NCBI RefSeq assembly: GCF_964340395.1
Contig: NC_135562.1
Location: forward strand, 5,001-69,000
Length of the DNA stretch: 64,000 nt
Direction of reading: 5' to 3'
DNA from: Glandiceps talaboti
Lineage: Eukaryota > Hemichordata > Enteropneusta > Spengelidae
Below the pieces are notes generated by a model, which made no database searches, was not told the origin of the DNA, and saw nothing but the letters and a program-made list of their open reading frames with translations. Below are positions 12,835 to 25,500 of this stretch, in pieces; position 1 is the stretch's first letter; every line of letters starts with the position of its first letter. The position numbers were made by a program, and so were the translations under genes.

Positions 12835-12990
12835 TTTATACACATTGTGCTTAATCCTCAAATCGAGTTTCACATGCGTTGAGTTTAAATGTAGACAAAT
12901 CCTGTAGTCTACACCTTTATTATCGACATTTTGACTACACATGGCACGTCTGCTCGTCTTCGTCAGGAATAAATCAAGTGATTGACATTG
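12835..12990 (-). repeat. Repeat with retroelement-like tail, copy A
   Basis: On the minus strand it reads CCTGACGAAGACGAGCAGAC, then GTGCCATGTGTAGTCAAAAT, then GTCGATAATAAAGGTGTAG. It is homologous to 13965-14050 on the plus strand. The CTGA-GAAGACG and GTCRAAAYGTC words resemble terminal regions of Penelope-like or related retroelements, but no coding part is present, so the family is uncertain. Confidence 0.35.
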
Positions 12991-13064
12991 CAATAATTTT
13001 TTTATTGAAGTTATTCTAAAACAAGATGGTGACACAACAAAAGCTGACAGCAGTCTGAGTATAT

Positions 13065-13835
13065 AGTTATGCCAAACTATAAGAAATATGATTTCGTGTG
13101 TATACTTAAGATATTGGCTAACTACCGGAAATTATTAATTATGCAAATGAATAATCTAGCTTTATAATAGGACACATGACATTTGTTATGATCAAAGTGT
13201 GCACCAAATTATTTGGCATTTGAAGCTTGTATTCCGAAATAATTATTAATTATATACAAATGAATGATTACAATTAAAAACTACATCAGTAAATTATATC
13301 AATGCATGTACCAAATTGTAGATATTTTGAAGTCTGCATTCTTTAAAATATAGCCTAATTACTTGCCATAATTAATTATGCATGTGAAATATTACAACTA
13401 ACAGTTACATAAACAAACCATTTCGAACACGTGCGCATTGTTATGGTTGGTGTATTTTACAAATCATATTGAATTTGAAGCTTGCATACCTAAGATATCT
13501 TAATTCCTCAAAATAATTAATTATGCATATGACCATTACAACTAAATGCTACATCAACAACCTTTTATGAACTCGTTCACTTTGTTACAACTAAAACAAT
13601 TTACTTTATCGAACCTTTTATGGGACACACACACTCATCAATATATGCAGGGACCAAATTATGTTGAATTTAAAGCGTATTTTCTTAAGAATGCATCGTC
13701 TAATCACCGCAAATCATTGGTATGTTTATAAATACCTAATCAGTTCTAGCTATAACCCCAAAACTTGTGTGCACCAAAGTTCGTTTGCATTGAGCTAGCC
13801 GTTTTTGAGATGACAGACAGATAGTAACACACACA

Positions 13836-13874
<39 letters not shown>

Positions 13875-13945
13875 ACACACACGCACGCGCACACACATAC
13901 ATCAAATCCCTAAATAGTACCTACCCTAACGGAAGATAAAAGTGG
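13065..13945 (+). repeat. Dispersed repeat family R2, copy 2
   Basis: Four ~120-bp internal units, each with AATTAATTATGCAAAT-like words and an ACAACTAA-GCTACATCAACAA core, end in a CA-rich microsatellite (13828-13898) and CCCTAACGGAAG. It is the reverse complement of the copy at 6718-7625. Confidence 0.65.
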
Positions 13946-13964
13946 TGTTGTGACCAATTGAAGG

Positions 13965-14050
13965 AGAATGCCCACGTGGGGTCGAAACGTCAGTAAGAAA
14001 GCTTCAACGTAGACTTAGACTAAAGGACTTTTCAACTTTTTTTTATCAAA
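13965..14050 (+). repeat. Repeat with retroelement-like tail, copy B
   Basis: Contains CCCACGTGGGGTCGAAACGT followed by CAGTAAGAAAG and GTAGACTTAGACTAAAGGAC, aligning with copy A at 12835-12990 in the opposite orientation. Confidence 0.35.
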
Positions 14051-16844
14051 CCTAATTTTACCAATGTGCATGTCATTCTCATTGAATTGACTGCAGTTCT
14101 CACGATAAGCTCATGAATATAACTAAGTTTAATATGGCCCATACCCGTCGAATGAGAATCAAAATTGGCCTTAAAATCTAAAGATTTGGTTTTTCTATAA
14201 GTCACAACATAATCAGGTAATTCATTCCTGGTGGTTTACAACAGGTCGGCTGAAAAAGTTCAGTCTCGTCAGTTTCAATCTTGACCTAGTTTTATAAAGC
14301 CTCAAAACATTTATTTCCCCTAAGTGCTATATAGTTTGCTAATTAAGTAAAAACCCGTGCATAGTCAACATTCTCTTTGCCAGTGAGTAACTCATACGGC
14401 ATTTAACTTTAAACGACGCTGCTTCAGTGACAACAAATTCAAGTCACAGTCTGTCTTGAATAAGACAAAAATATAATGCCGAATACCATTGCAGTAGCTT
14501 CTTTGTACTTTTTCTACGTGAACAATATTATTGATCAGTCACGTATTCTAGACTTGAATACAATTTTTCAGATTTGGCCTATAAAATGTCTTGTACATGA
14601 TCCCAATATTTTCGATGTCCAGGTAACTGAATCTTCCTGTGATACACCGGCGTAGTCCGCCTACAGCCTTTATTGCTGTACGGCAACTGAGAAGGCTCAT
14701 GATATCACAAATCAATTTAGATTTTTTTAAAGAAAAGAAAAAGGTTTATTTCATATCAACTGTAGTTTTAAAATAGAGAAAAAAAGTTTGTTTTATATCA
14801 GTTTGCATTTGCAAATCAATTTCCAAGTTAAATTGATTTCATTTTCATTTTCACTTGCATTTTCAAATTTCTCCGATGTAAAGTCATTTTAATTTTCACT
14901 TGCAAAGGAAAGCGTGACCATGACAACATTGGGGTATACACTTTAATGGTCTTTATGTGTTAACGTTTTAGTTATGTAGTAAATAATGATCGTTCACTAC
15001 AAATATGGTCGCCATTCAATAACAAGTTACATGAGCACTAAAAGTATGCTTATATAAGTTGTTCTGTTTTACCTTTAGACATGATTTAAACGAAATGGGC
15101 GAGTCATATGCTACAAAATATATGCGATAAGCTAGAAATAGCTTAATTTAGATGGTCTACCCTAACTATAAAGGTCAGGGTCAAAGGTCACTGTCTTACA
15201 AGAAAGCTTGCGTGTGTGATTAAGCACTTGAATAAAGTTCTGTATATCAAAGTTTGCAGTATAGCAATATATTGATTTCTGCTACAAATATGGCCACCAG
15301 TTACTATAATAGGCTCCAGGGGACTGGTGTCAGTCACCAATTGCACCTGAAATGTGGCCACTAAACAGCGAACAAAGAGATAATGATAGACATGTGCACA
15401 GATAATTACTTTAGCCAATCAGACGTGAAGGTACTAAGACATACCGTGGCGACATGCATGCGTCAGACTCGTGGAATTCAACAGTACTGTTTCATGAGAG
15501 GCAATTAAGATAATGACTACAAAGAACAAAAATATGGAATTTTGAATGCCAAAATGATAAAAGTAAGTCCTCCTACTCTTTTCTTCGTGTGGGCGGAGTC
15601 TAGTATGGCGTATTAAACTCTCGTATGTTCGTTGGTAATGTGTTGATGATCAATGTGAATTTGTCCATTTCTTTGATAATTAAACCATATATCATATATG
15701 AAGGTTGTAGACCATACAACAGATGACTTATAAAGAAAGCTTTCTATTAAGCTATATAAATCACCACACATTCCGAAAATTATGTATGTTCTGAAACCTA
15801 TTGTTTGTGATAGTATGGATAATTGTTCTTTTGACTTCCTGGTCCCTGAAATAGTTACACTAATGGCATATGTTCGTTTGTTATTTCTCTTCAAAACAGT
15901 TATTTGTATCCTAACAATAATTCTACCGTCATTTGTAAGTTCATCGTCTGCTCTCATGATTAAATTTCGCGAAGTATCCTTTCTCCACTACAATTTGTAG
16001 GGAGCTTGTAAAGATATAAGGTCCTTGATGATGAATGGTCTTCTCTCGTTATCTCTGAGAAGTGCAATTCTCACGAGAAAGTCACGGCAAATCAGAGTCT
16101 TGTGGTCCTGTCATGGAAAAACCAGAGATCCGGTGATATCCTGAATTTATCGTATTGTGGATAGTATAACTTGCGGTGTGTGATGAAAGCAAATATTCTC
16201 TATGTGATGGCACAACAGAAGCAGCTTGCACTTCACAAAAATAATATTTACAGATATGTAAAACATTGCCTTCACCTAGAAATAGTAAATCACTTCAGTA
16301 CAAGCTGTTGATAAATCATTTAAAAAGAATATGATGCAGGCTATCCTTTTAAATAGCAGTTCAGATAAAATAAGGACAATTCAACCAGATGTTACCTGCC
16401 AAGCCGTTTATCTCCATAGAAATCTATCAATACATATTTTGTGATGGAAAGAATAATCATATTTTGGTAGGATTAGCATGAGGAAATTACAAAAAGGTAC
16501 ATTGAAGAGATTAATGATTCTCTGAGGTCCCGCAATCCAATATGGTGAAGACCTCGACGATTCAATATTGTGGCAACCATGGCTCACATGAGTGACATAG
16601 ATAGTTATATACATTTGCATATTCTTTCTCTAGTCAGTAAAGTATAAGACTTTATTTATATTACAAAGACTGTTGGGTCAAAGGCTCTTCGTGCTCACTG
16701 TCAAGATACAAATATATACATTAACCAGATGTAAATCAAACTAATGGCTTTCATAAAAGACTTTAGATTTTTGCTCCTACATCCAATAATTGTTAGCCTC
16801 GGAATGCGAAAATCTGAGCAGCTATCATACATGATACCCCTTAA

Positions 16845-17285
16845 TTGACAAATTAATAACGCCAAACTATATGAAATTTGAGGTTTGGATATTGCCTTAT
16901 TACCGAAAATCATTATGTAAATCACACATTACAACTAACACTTGCATCAACAAGCTATTTAGTACCCCCCTTGCTTCATCAACAAGCCCTTCATGTATGT
17001 GCTTTGTTATGGCTCATGTATGTGTCAAATTGTTAATATTTGTTAATATGGAATTTGAATTATACATTCTTAAGTATAGCTTAATTACTGAAAATCATTA
17101 AAGATACAAATTACTCATTAGAATTAAAAGCTACATCAACAAGCTTTACAAAACACATGTGCCCTATTAACATCAACCTGCCTTAACCTTTCTGTATGTA
17201 TCAAATTTCGTTTGAACTGAGGACAGGTCACAGACAGACAGACATCATTAAAACATAACCTTCCCTTACTGAATGTAAAAATATC
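16845..17285 (+). repeat. Dispersed repeat family R2, copy 3
   Basis: Same order of words as copy 2 (GCCAAACTATA, TTACCGAAAATCATTA, CATCAACAAGC, then GACAGACAGACA and CCTTCCCTTA). Shorter, with fewer internal units. Confidence 0.6.
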
Positions 17286-17292
17286 AAAATGA

Positions 17293-17364
17293 GCATCGGT
17301 AGTTCAGTTCTGAAATTCTTGCCAGCCACATGGGAGGCCAAGGTTCAATTCCTCGTCGATAGAG
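17293..17364 (+). mobile_element. tRNA-Gly(GCC)-derived SINE head or tRNA pseudogene
   Basis: The 72-nt stretch aligns along its length with metazoan tRNA-Gly(GCC): GCATCGGTAGTTCAGT in the A-box region, an anticodon stem-loop with CAGCCACA carrying GCC, and GGTTCAATTCC in the T arm. The D-loop and acceptor pairing are damaged (3' end GTCGATAG), so it is not a working tRNA. The following GAGACAAATTTTG resembles the tail after the tRNA-like head at 3938, supporting a SINE. Confidence 0.6.
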
Positions 17365-17869
17365 ACAAATTTTGCTTTCAGTAACAAGAAACCAGTGGAA
17401 AAAGGCCATATGAGAGAAAAGTTTTTCTAAAAAAAATTCTTAAAAGTTGATAGAATAGTGTATGCAGAAATTGGACAAATGTACCTTTGCTGAAAAATAT
17501 TTTGTGAGTAGGGGTGTATGTCTATACAAAATCAGCTCGAATTATTAGTTGGCTTTGTTTTTCTATGTTTGATTCTTCTTTCCTGGTTGGTTGGTTGTAT
17601 TGGATATTCCTCCTTCAATGTAGGAAAGCCCTCTCCAAGAGGAAATAGTCACAGAGTTAAAAGTTGAAACAGAATAAACACAATTTAGAAATCCAGCGAG
17701 AATGCATACATTAAAACTCCTGAACTTAAATTAGGAGGAATTAACAATAGCACACTGGAGGTATGAAAAAGGGACGAGAACAACGCTTACATAACATTAC
17801 ATGTACATAACTCTAATATGTTCAGTGTAAATTTGATGATTTTTCACAATTTCTTTTTTTGAAGGGCTG

Positions 17870-18055
17870 ACTTTATTTAACGAGCTATTGCATGGATCAT
17901 GTTCAAAATCTAATCAGTTCTTCCTCTTATCGTAAGGAAGATGTGCACAAAATTTCATTTGAATTGATCCAAATGGTGACACAGACAGATAGACAGACAG
18001 ACAACCAGACATCCCTTCCCTGAAATGTAACCTTCCCTTATGGAAGGTAAAATAA
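17870..18055 (+). repeat. Dispersed repeat family R2, terminal fragment
   Basis: Contains a GACAGACAGACA run and CCTTCCCTTATGGAAGG at its end, as at the ends of the longer R2 copies. Confidence 0.45.
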
Positions 18056-18222
18056 ATAGAAGTAAATGTACAAACATACAAAGCTATGGATTGTTTTTAA
18101 ATGAATGTAAAAAAAAGAAGAGGATAAAATTTCAACCAGGAAACTGTTTTCTAAAAATTTGCACCAGTGGCATTGTAGCACAACTGTACAGTTTGTAAAA
18201 ATGTTTATCCACATGCAGATCC

Positions 18223-18850
18223 ATGCTAGGAATACATGTAGGTGTTAATTTGCTGAATGAGTATCCAGTTTCCTATCCAGCCCTATTGTTATCTTTGCAA
18301 TATACAGGATCATTTGGCTGTTGCTATGGGCTTGGTCATGTTGTTAGACATATTTTCATACATTTTTTGAATGTTCGTTCACTTGCCTATGAATCCCTGA
18401 TGTTGTCTTGTAATATACATGATCATTTGGCTGTTGTTATGGGCGTGGTCATGTTGCTAGGCATGCTTGAATACTGTTTGAATGTTTGTCTAAGAATCCC
18501 TGTTATCTATGTGAAATACACTGTTTGCTTGTTGCTATGGATGTGGTCATGGTTGCTAGGGATATTCGCATACATTTTTGAATGTTTACTCACTTTCCTA
18601 CCAGATGATGTTATTATTTTAGTTTATACTGGTATTTGGTGGTTGCTACAGGCATGGGCATGATTGCTAGGGCCAATTGTGTCAAAATGTTTTGAACAAA
18701 ATCTGCAGAATAACACTTCCAGAAACATCTCACCAAATTTCAGTCCCATTGACCAAGTACTTTGAGATATGTTTTTGACATTTTTACACCTAATTTGCAC
18801 ATTGTTGATATCATTATATGCTTAATATTTCTTCATCTCAGTATACTAGT
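18223..18850 (-). repeat. Dispersed repeat family R1, copy 1
   Basis: Reverse complement of the sequence at 52670-53640 and 31915-32640. Shared words include GACACAATTGGCCCTAGCAA, GCAAATTAGGTGTAAAAATG and repeated CCATAGCAAC units. The 146-aa open frame through it is a by-product of the ~90-bp internal repeats. Confidence 0.7.
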
Positions 18851-18889
18851 ACATGTATATAAGATCAAAACATGTGGCATCCAGTGAAC

Positions 18890-19135
18890 TGTATACACAC
18901 GTTCTGTGGGCGAAGTATCTCATGGAACAATTCTTTGACTGTCTGGGTTAGTGAGAATTTTGATTCACCAGCATGGCAAAAGACTTCGGAAATAGTTTTG
19001 CCATTTCACATTTAGGAGTGTTTTGAATCATATATGAATGGGTGGCTAGAGTACATAAATGTAAATCGATCGTGCTCATTTTCCAGGGTTTTCCAAGGAG
19101 GGTTTGGAATTCCAGGACCGTGTGAACCTTGACAT
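18890..19135 (-). mobile_element. Diverged fragment of the CAGGGTTCG element
   Basis: Reverse complement aligns with the left 300 bp of the 39396-40678 element: GGTTCACACGGTCCTGGAAT at the terminus, then CCCTGGAAAA words, the GCCACCCATTCATAT segment and CCCAGACAGTCAA. It is more diverged and frame-disrupted than that copy, showing an old and repeatedly active family. Confidence 0.7.
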
Positions 19136-19595
19136 AACACTAGAATATCTACATGCGGAATGAATATATCACATTTAAAATCCTTTATTTGTTTTTCTTA
19201 TTTTCTGTAAGAAGGGAGTTATTTGTGGAAAAAGTGAAATTCCAGTGTGAAGTGTGACTGTTGGCTGAAGCTCCTGAGCACGCATGCAAAAATAATGCTG
19301 ATTGACCAAAGCATAGTTGTAGTGAGTTTATTTGTGTAGTGTAGTTGCAGTACTTATACACTGTATAGTGGCCACTTGTTGTGGATTATGAAATTATGGT
19401 TCAGGTTACAGAGTTTGAACCTATCCTATGTGTTACCTGCGGTTCCAAACTGACTCCTTACCTTGAATACAAATGTGTGCATATCGTGTAGCCAGTCCAC
19501 TGTTCTAATTCTAGTCTTGTAGTTCAAAAGTAATCCCATTATAAAACTAAAACTAAACAATAGACTTCTTTACTTTGAAAACCTTGCCATCTATT

Positions 19596-22500
19596 TCAAA
19601 ATAAACCAAACTTTGCTTTACTTGTCTGCACATGAGGGATCAAAGATTTCAATAAAAGTTCTAAAAACACTTTTTTAATATCAGGAATGTCTATTAGTCT
19701 CTTGCTTTTTATGTCTCTCCAATTCCAGTCCAGTATAATATACTTTAAATATCTAAGATGTAGCGATTTACTTTCCAGAAGTGTTGTGATTCTGTGTGGT
19801 GTCCCAACACCAAAATGTACTTTGTGTTCGTTTAAGTATTTCTCTTGTTCTTCAACCTGAAATAAAAGCACAAATGTGGAATTATACTTAGAGAAAGATA
19901 TGCTATTAATTACACTGATTATGTTGATTTGAGTTTTGACAGGTAAAAGTGTGGGAATAGTAGACACTAGCTGATCAGTAATGATAGAAAGTGTCATTCA
20001 AATTGTTTAGATTCTAATTGTGAGGTTACCATTCAATTCAAATTTAAATAACAATCAGTTGGGTGTAGTCTGCTGGTGACATTGTTTACAATTGATTACA
20101 TATAGAGCAACTATGCACTGGGTTCATGATAATTAAACAGTTATTTTACACCTATGAACATTCTAAATGAATGAGGTATATAGCTGAAACGCTTTAGTTA
20201 TCTGTTACACATTGTAAACATGCACACACATAACATCCTGTTTAGCAAATAAATTGACAATTGTGTTATATTGAGAATATCATTTTAGTAAATATATAAA
20301 CACACATACCTTCATATGTTTAGCAAATAACTTGACAGTTTTACATTTGCCTTTGAATTCAACTGCTTCTCTATTCAGCTCCACTGCTCTCTTGGCAGAG
20401 CTGGTGATAACTAGTATAATAGGTGAATTTGTCCTTTTGTATTTTTCAGATGACACTAACTTGGTCCAATTTGGAATAACTTCTTTGAGATAGCTTGAAA
20501 GATTATCAACGTTCTTATTACTCAGAAGGAATTGTTCATCTGTAAAAGATATAAATTTTTATGGAAACTATCTGAAAGAATAATCAAATGTACCAGAAGT
20601 GTGTACATTTACAGACTTCATTTGGCTCTATTGACTCAAACACTAGATGTATCACGAACAATGTACATGTACTATCATGAAATAATGCCAGCAGTGAGGC
20701 TCGAACCAAGAATGTCAGATTCTAAACTGGCCACCCAAGCCATTCCATCACTATCATGACTGTCAAAATAAAAAGCTTAAATGATCAGTTTTACAAATCA
20801 AAGATCAAATGCATATTACAAATGTAGCTTAGAATGGTTAAATCCTGCCAAGGTGTGAATTTTATGTGGAACCTACATGTATATCCAGATTTGGACAATA
20901 TCACATTTTTGAATATATTATACAGCTTGAAAAACTGACACAAACTTTTATATTGTGTCGTCTACGCATAATTATGGACTTGGGACCCCGATATAAATTA
21001 CCACTGTGTCCTCTGGGATGCATGAATTTCGTCGTAGTTAATACCCCCTCCGTTTTACCGTGCTCACATCTGATTTCTAACTGCATCGGAAGCCCCTGAT
21101 TTAAAATGGAACACTCCGGAATCTCATCATTTATTCATAAGGACATCACTGTTTACACCAATAAGAAGATATATACTGCGTAGCCACTTTGTTAACATAC
21201 TTTTGCAAACTGTTAACTTGTTTGTAATTGGGTTAAATTTTTACCATTATTCTCAACTTTAAATATGGCCACTGCTCCAAAATGAAAGGCCGATCTCCGC
21301 CATTCCCAATATGTCGAGAAGCTCAGTTGAGGTGTAGCAAACAAGCAAATGGGGAGGGGGGGGGGGGTAGACTGACTCATCTAAGACTTAACAGCAGGTT
21401 AATTTATTATACTGGTTGACCCTGTCATAGATGAGTTGTATTTCCTGGATCACAGCCAAGACGTTTGTGCCAGGAACTGCAGGTAGAATGTAAACTACAA
21501 ACTACATGAACATGTTGAACATAAGAGAATTGTTGTTTCTAATCATGACAAAGACTGGACTTCAAGTAATATTTATTTGTTTGTTTTTTTCATTGCCAAA
21601 TCAATTCAATTAATTTTAAATTCAATTCAATTTTGTTCTTGCTTATTTTGATATGTCCATTGTCATATTACCTCATTTATCAGACATCAATTTCTTGATT
21701 TTGTGAATGACTCCCAGATTTGCAGTTGGGACCCCAAAATTTTCAGACCTTGGGTCCCAAGGACCCCATAATCCAAAAGTGATGTACATGTAAAACCCTG
21801 AATACTGGTATAGTCTTGCTAAAACTTAGCAAATATCTGTAACCCTGTACCTTTCATATTCAAATCTTGTCTTTCTACAACAGATAACTTCTTTTCACAT
21901 TCTGTATTTATGAAAGCATTGAAGCTGTGGTAAGTTGCTGCCACTGTTGTCTTGTTTGATAATTCTTCTGTAATTTTCTGAAGGACGGAAAGATAGAAAA
22001 GTACACATTTGAATGTCATCTCTAGGAATAAACCTTCCAAACTTTTTGAAGAATTTGCTACTTGACCTTGAACATGAAGGTCAAGATCAAAGCTTAGTGC
22101 CCTGCTTGAAAGTTTACCTTGTATAAATAATAAATAATTTAATTGGTTGCAATGGACATCATATGTCTAAATGATCTGATTGGTTGAAATTGACTAAATG
22201 ATCTGATTGGTTAAATTGACATCATATGACTTTATGATCTGATTGGTTAAAATTGACATCATATGACTTTATGATCTGATTGGTTAAAATTGACATCATA
22301 TGACTTTATGATCTGATTGGTTAAAATTGACATCATATGACTTTATGATCTGATTGGTTAAAATTGACATCATATGACTTTATCATATAATCTGATTGGT
22401 TAAAATTGACATCATATGACTTTATCATATAATCTGATTGGTTAAAGTTGACACATAGTACCCAAGATGGTAATAAATTACTTGGGTTTGTAATCTCAAA

Positions 22501-25500
22501 ATTGCTCCAGCCATACACTATAATGATATGAAAATTATGTCTAAAATGTCACAGGTTTAAAAGGAGATTTCTAATTGGTCAATACATTTGCAGCATTACA
22601 ATCAAGTACACATCAACAACTTACTCGTCTTTTTCTTTGTTTCCCATCACTGCTTTTTTTATTGCCGTTTTCCTTGTATTCTTCTTTGACCTTTCTCTTT
22701 AACTTTGTTTTCTTTGTTTTTATTTTTTGGGGATCTTCAGTTTCATCTTTCTCTGTTGATGTAAATAAACATGTGTCCCATCATTTAACCAGCTTCATAT
22801 ATCTTTAATTGTCAAAACTTATCATAATAAATTTATCATATTGATTTCAAATTCTCTTCACAAGGAGCGTTGCAGTAACACGTCAGTGAATGGTTAACCC
22901 TATGTGGTCGATGAGGGCACACAGTACAAAGATATGTTATGCCTATGGTACATGTATTCGAGCCTGTTGTACATGTATAGCTTTCTGGACGTTCCGGCCC
23001 CAAGACGTTCCGGCACTACCGGGAAGACGTTCCGACACTACCGAGAAGACGTTCCGGCCCCGATTCGGACGTTCCGGCCCCACCACGTAAAAGTTTCTGA
23101 CTGAATTGGACGTAGTAAAGACTGGACGTTCCGGCCCCACAAATAAAATAACCGTCGTAGAACATGCATTCCAAAGGGGCAGTCCACCGGCACAACACAC
23201 GACAACATACACATACTATGCAACATGTACTCATTCATACTGTACACAAATAAAGGTAAACAAACCACGTTTCCAAATAAAAAAAACGACAACTAGTTTT
23301 ATTTATATTACAACTTAAAAGAATATTAATTTTGTTATAAATGTTCATGTTGAAATCAAATTGACAAATTGTTGTTTTTTTTAAAATCAAATCAAATCAA
23401 ATGAAATGGCCAAATCATTAAATTAATATTAAAAGAATATTTTTATTGTTATAAATGTTCGTGTTGAAATCAAATTGACAAATTTTTTTTTTTCCAGATC
23501 AAATAAAATCAAATCAAATCAAATCAAACTGGACTGGACTGGACTGGAGAGAATGACAATGGAGGCGACATATACGCAGTACGGACTGACAGTGGGGACG
23601 ACATACGAACATTAACGTCAGTACGGACTGACAAGGGGATGACATACGAACACTAGTACGGACTGACAAGGGGACGACATACGGACGTTATATGGCCACA
23701 CATTTGCTTGTCAATTTAAGCAGCTAGCTTGGATGTTGATATCTCCTGTCTGCTATACTTGTCCCATAAATCAAAAAGTCTAGCTTGCAGACACCGATAT
23801 ACCTTGCGTTGGTATCTTTGTAATTTTCCGTCTTTTACAAGTCGGACTTGTAAATGCGTTAGCAAGGCTTCCTTGTGAAGGAGAGGTACCAATAAGTACA
23901 GCTGTAAATTACAGCGACCGGCTTTCCCATTAATATTTTTGACTTCAACTACTGTCTTAATTCTCCGGGCATTGCCAGGCTGGGCTGGATGAGTGTGGTC
24001 ATGTTTGCCCTTTAGAAATATGTTCCCTTTTTGTAACACTGTTGAAGTGCATGTCAAACGTTTACTTCGAACACTACATCGCCATGTAGTTTTATTAGAA
24101 TCTCGTTGCCCGGTACTCTTCGCAGTGTACGAGTAACCGTGGCTGTCTACTAGCATTGGTCAGCCCATTTTAGTTCCACCTAAGACTACTTCATACGTAA
24201 TTGTGTCTTGTCCTGCCGCACGCAAACGGTCAGGTAATGCATCATCAGGCAACGTATCTTCCATAGGATTTTGTGTTACGTGCCCAGTACCGTTCATTAT
24301 AGTAAATGAATCCGCTGATTCATTTTGTTCAACCTCATTGGATTCTCTAGTACCATTGACAGAATCCGCTGATTCGTCGTTGACACTACTCTTGGACCGG
24401 GTCGAGCATACAGTACTACAATGCCAAACAGGTAAATCGTATTCACCTCTACTAATGGTGCGATACGTTTTCCTGTCGATGCCAGTATTGCATGTACGAT
24501 GCTGCCATCGTGTACAGTTGTCACACTGAAAGGCCTCCTGCCTCTGCCTGACATCAGCTAAGCATACGACACAGGGGTGCTCTGGAATAGTGGACAACTG
24601 TGACATGATGAAGTTAATGTGGGACGTAATATGTTATCAGTAGGGACTGATATTGCAGACGATAGGCACAATGTGGGACGTAATATATTATCAGTACGGA
24701 CTGACGACAGGCAACAGATTATCAGTAGGGACTGATATTCAAGACGATAGGCACAATATGGGACGTAATATCTTATCAGTATGGACTGACGACAGGCAAC
24801 AGATTATCAGTAGGGACTGATATTCAAGACGACAGGCAACAGTATATCAGCAGGGTATGGTATTGAAATAATCGTATGTAATAATCGCAAATATATTGCT
24901 TCGTGTGGGAATGGTGATTCTAAGCAGTATGCTATATGATTGCTGAATCAGAATGACGGCTGTGCAATAGAGCGACGGCTTTTTAAGCACATGGAATATG
25001 TCGCCCTCTGTAGTTAGCCATTAACATATTTTCACCCGGTGAAACTCACAGAGAGAACACCTTCCCTGCCCATTTAACACCCTGATGTTTTCATAAAAAG
25101 TGTTAATATGCATTCAATGCTCGGCGATTACAATAGAGATCAAACATTTCATTGTCTATTGATACCATGTATTATCACACGGCTACACTCCATCCACCAA
25201 TCAGGGTACAGGATTGCCGTAGATTATAAGCCATAACCCACTCTTCACTAGTGCATTATGACCATAATCCACGGCACAAGTCTTGCCTCTGATTGGTTGA
25301 CAGGATATAGCCACCTGATATATGGTATGCAACAATATATTCATCAACATGAACATCAACATCAACAAATACACTTCTAGTCATGACAAACAATCAGTTT
25401 TATTCAGGAGGATGCGTGACTGCAATTTGAAAACGCATTCATTGCTAGAAAGCATTAGAAGTCAAACGTAATTGTCATTTTTTTCCCGGATCGTTCCAAA

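Larger units (their letters stand above)
12148..19595. other. Intergenic region between the sulfatase gene and CMSS1
   Basis: Both flanking genes are on the minus strand, so this is CMSS1 downstream plus sulfatase upstream DNA. It holds dispersed repeats R1 and R2, a tRNA-Gly-derived SINE head, a PLE-like tail pair and an old copy of the CAGGGTTCG element. The stretch 14050-16840 shows no recognisable gene; an open frame at 15613-15957 (minus) matches nothing I know. Confidence 0.6.

Noticed and set aside
15613-15957. 114-codon minus-strand frame
   Set aside because: No recognisable motif, no splice context and an overlapping frame on the other strand; within the length expected by chance in AT-rich DNA of this size.
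17293-17364. Functional tRNA-Gly gene
   Set aside because: Acceptor stem and D-loop pairing are broken and a SINE-like tail follows.
18223-18663. 146-codon plus-strand frame with hydrophobic repeats resembling a membrane protein
   Set aside because: It lies in the reverse complement of dispersed repeat R1, which also occurs non-coding at 52670 and 31915.
23016-23292. Overlapping frames on both strands in the left terminal array
   Set aside because: GC-rich repeated motifs of the element terminus; no conserved protein word.
24157-24162. Selenocysteine or stop read-through at the TGA in the PHD-FLYWCH gene
   Set aside because: No SECIS-like structure was recognised and a single nonsense change is simpler.
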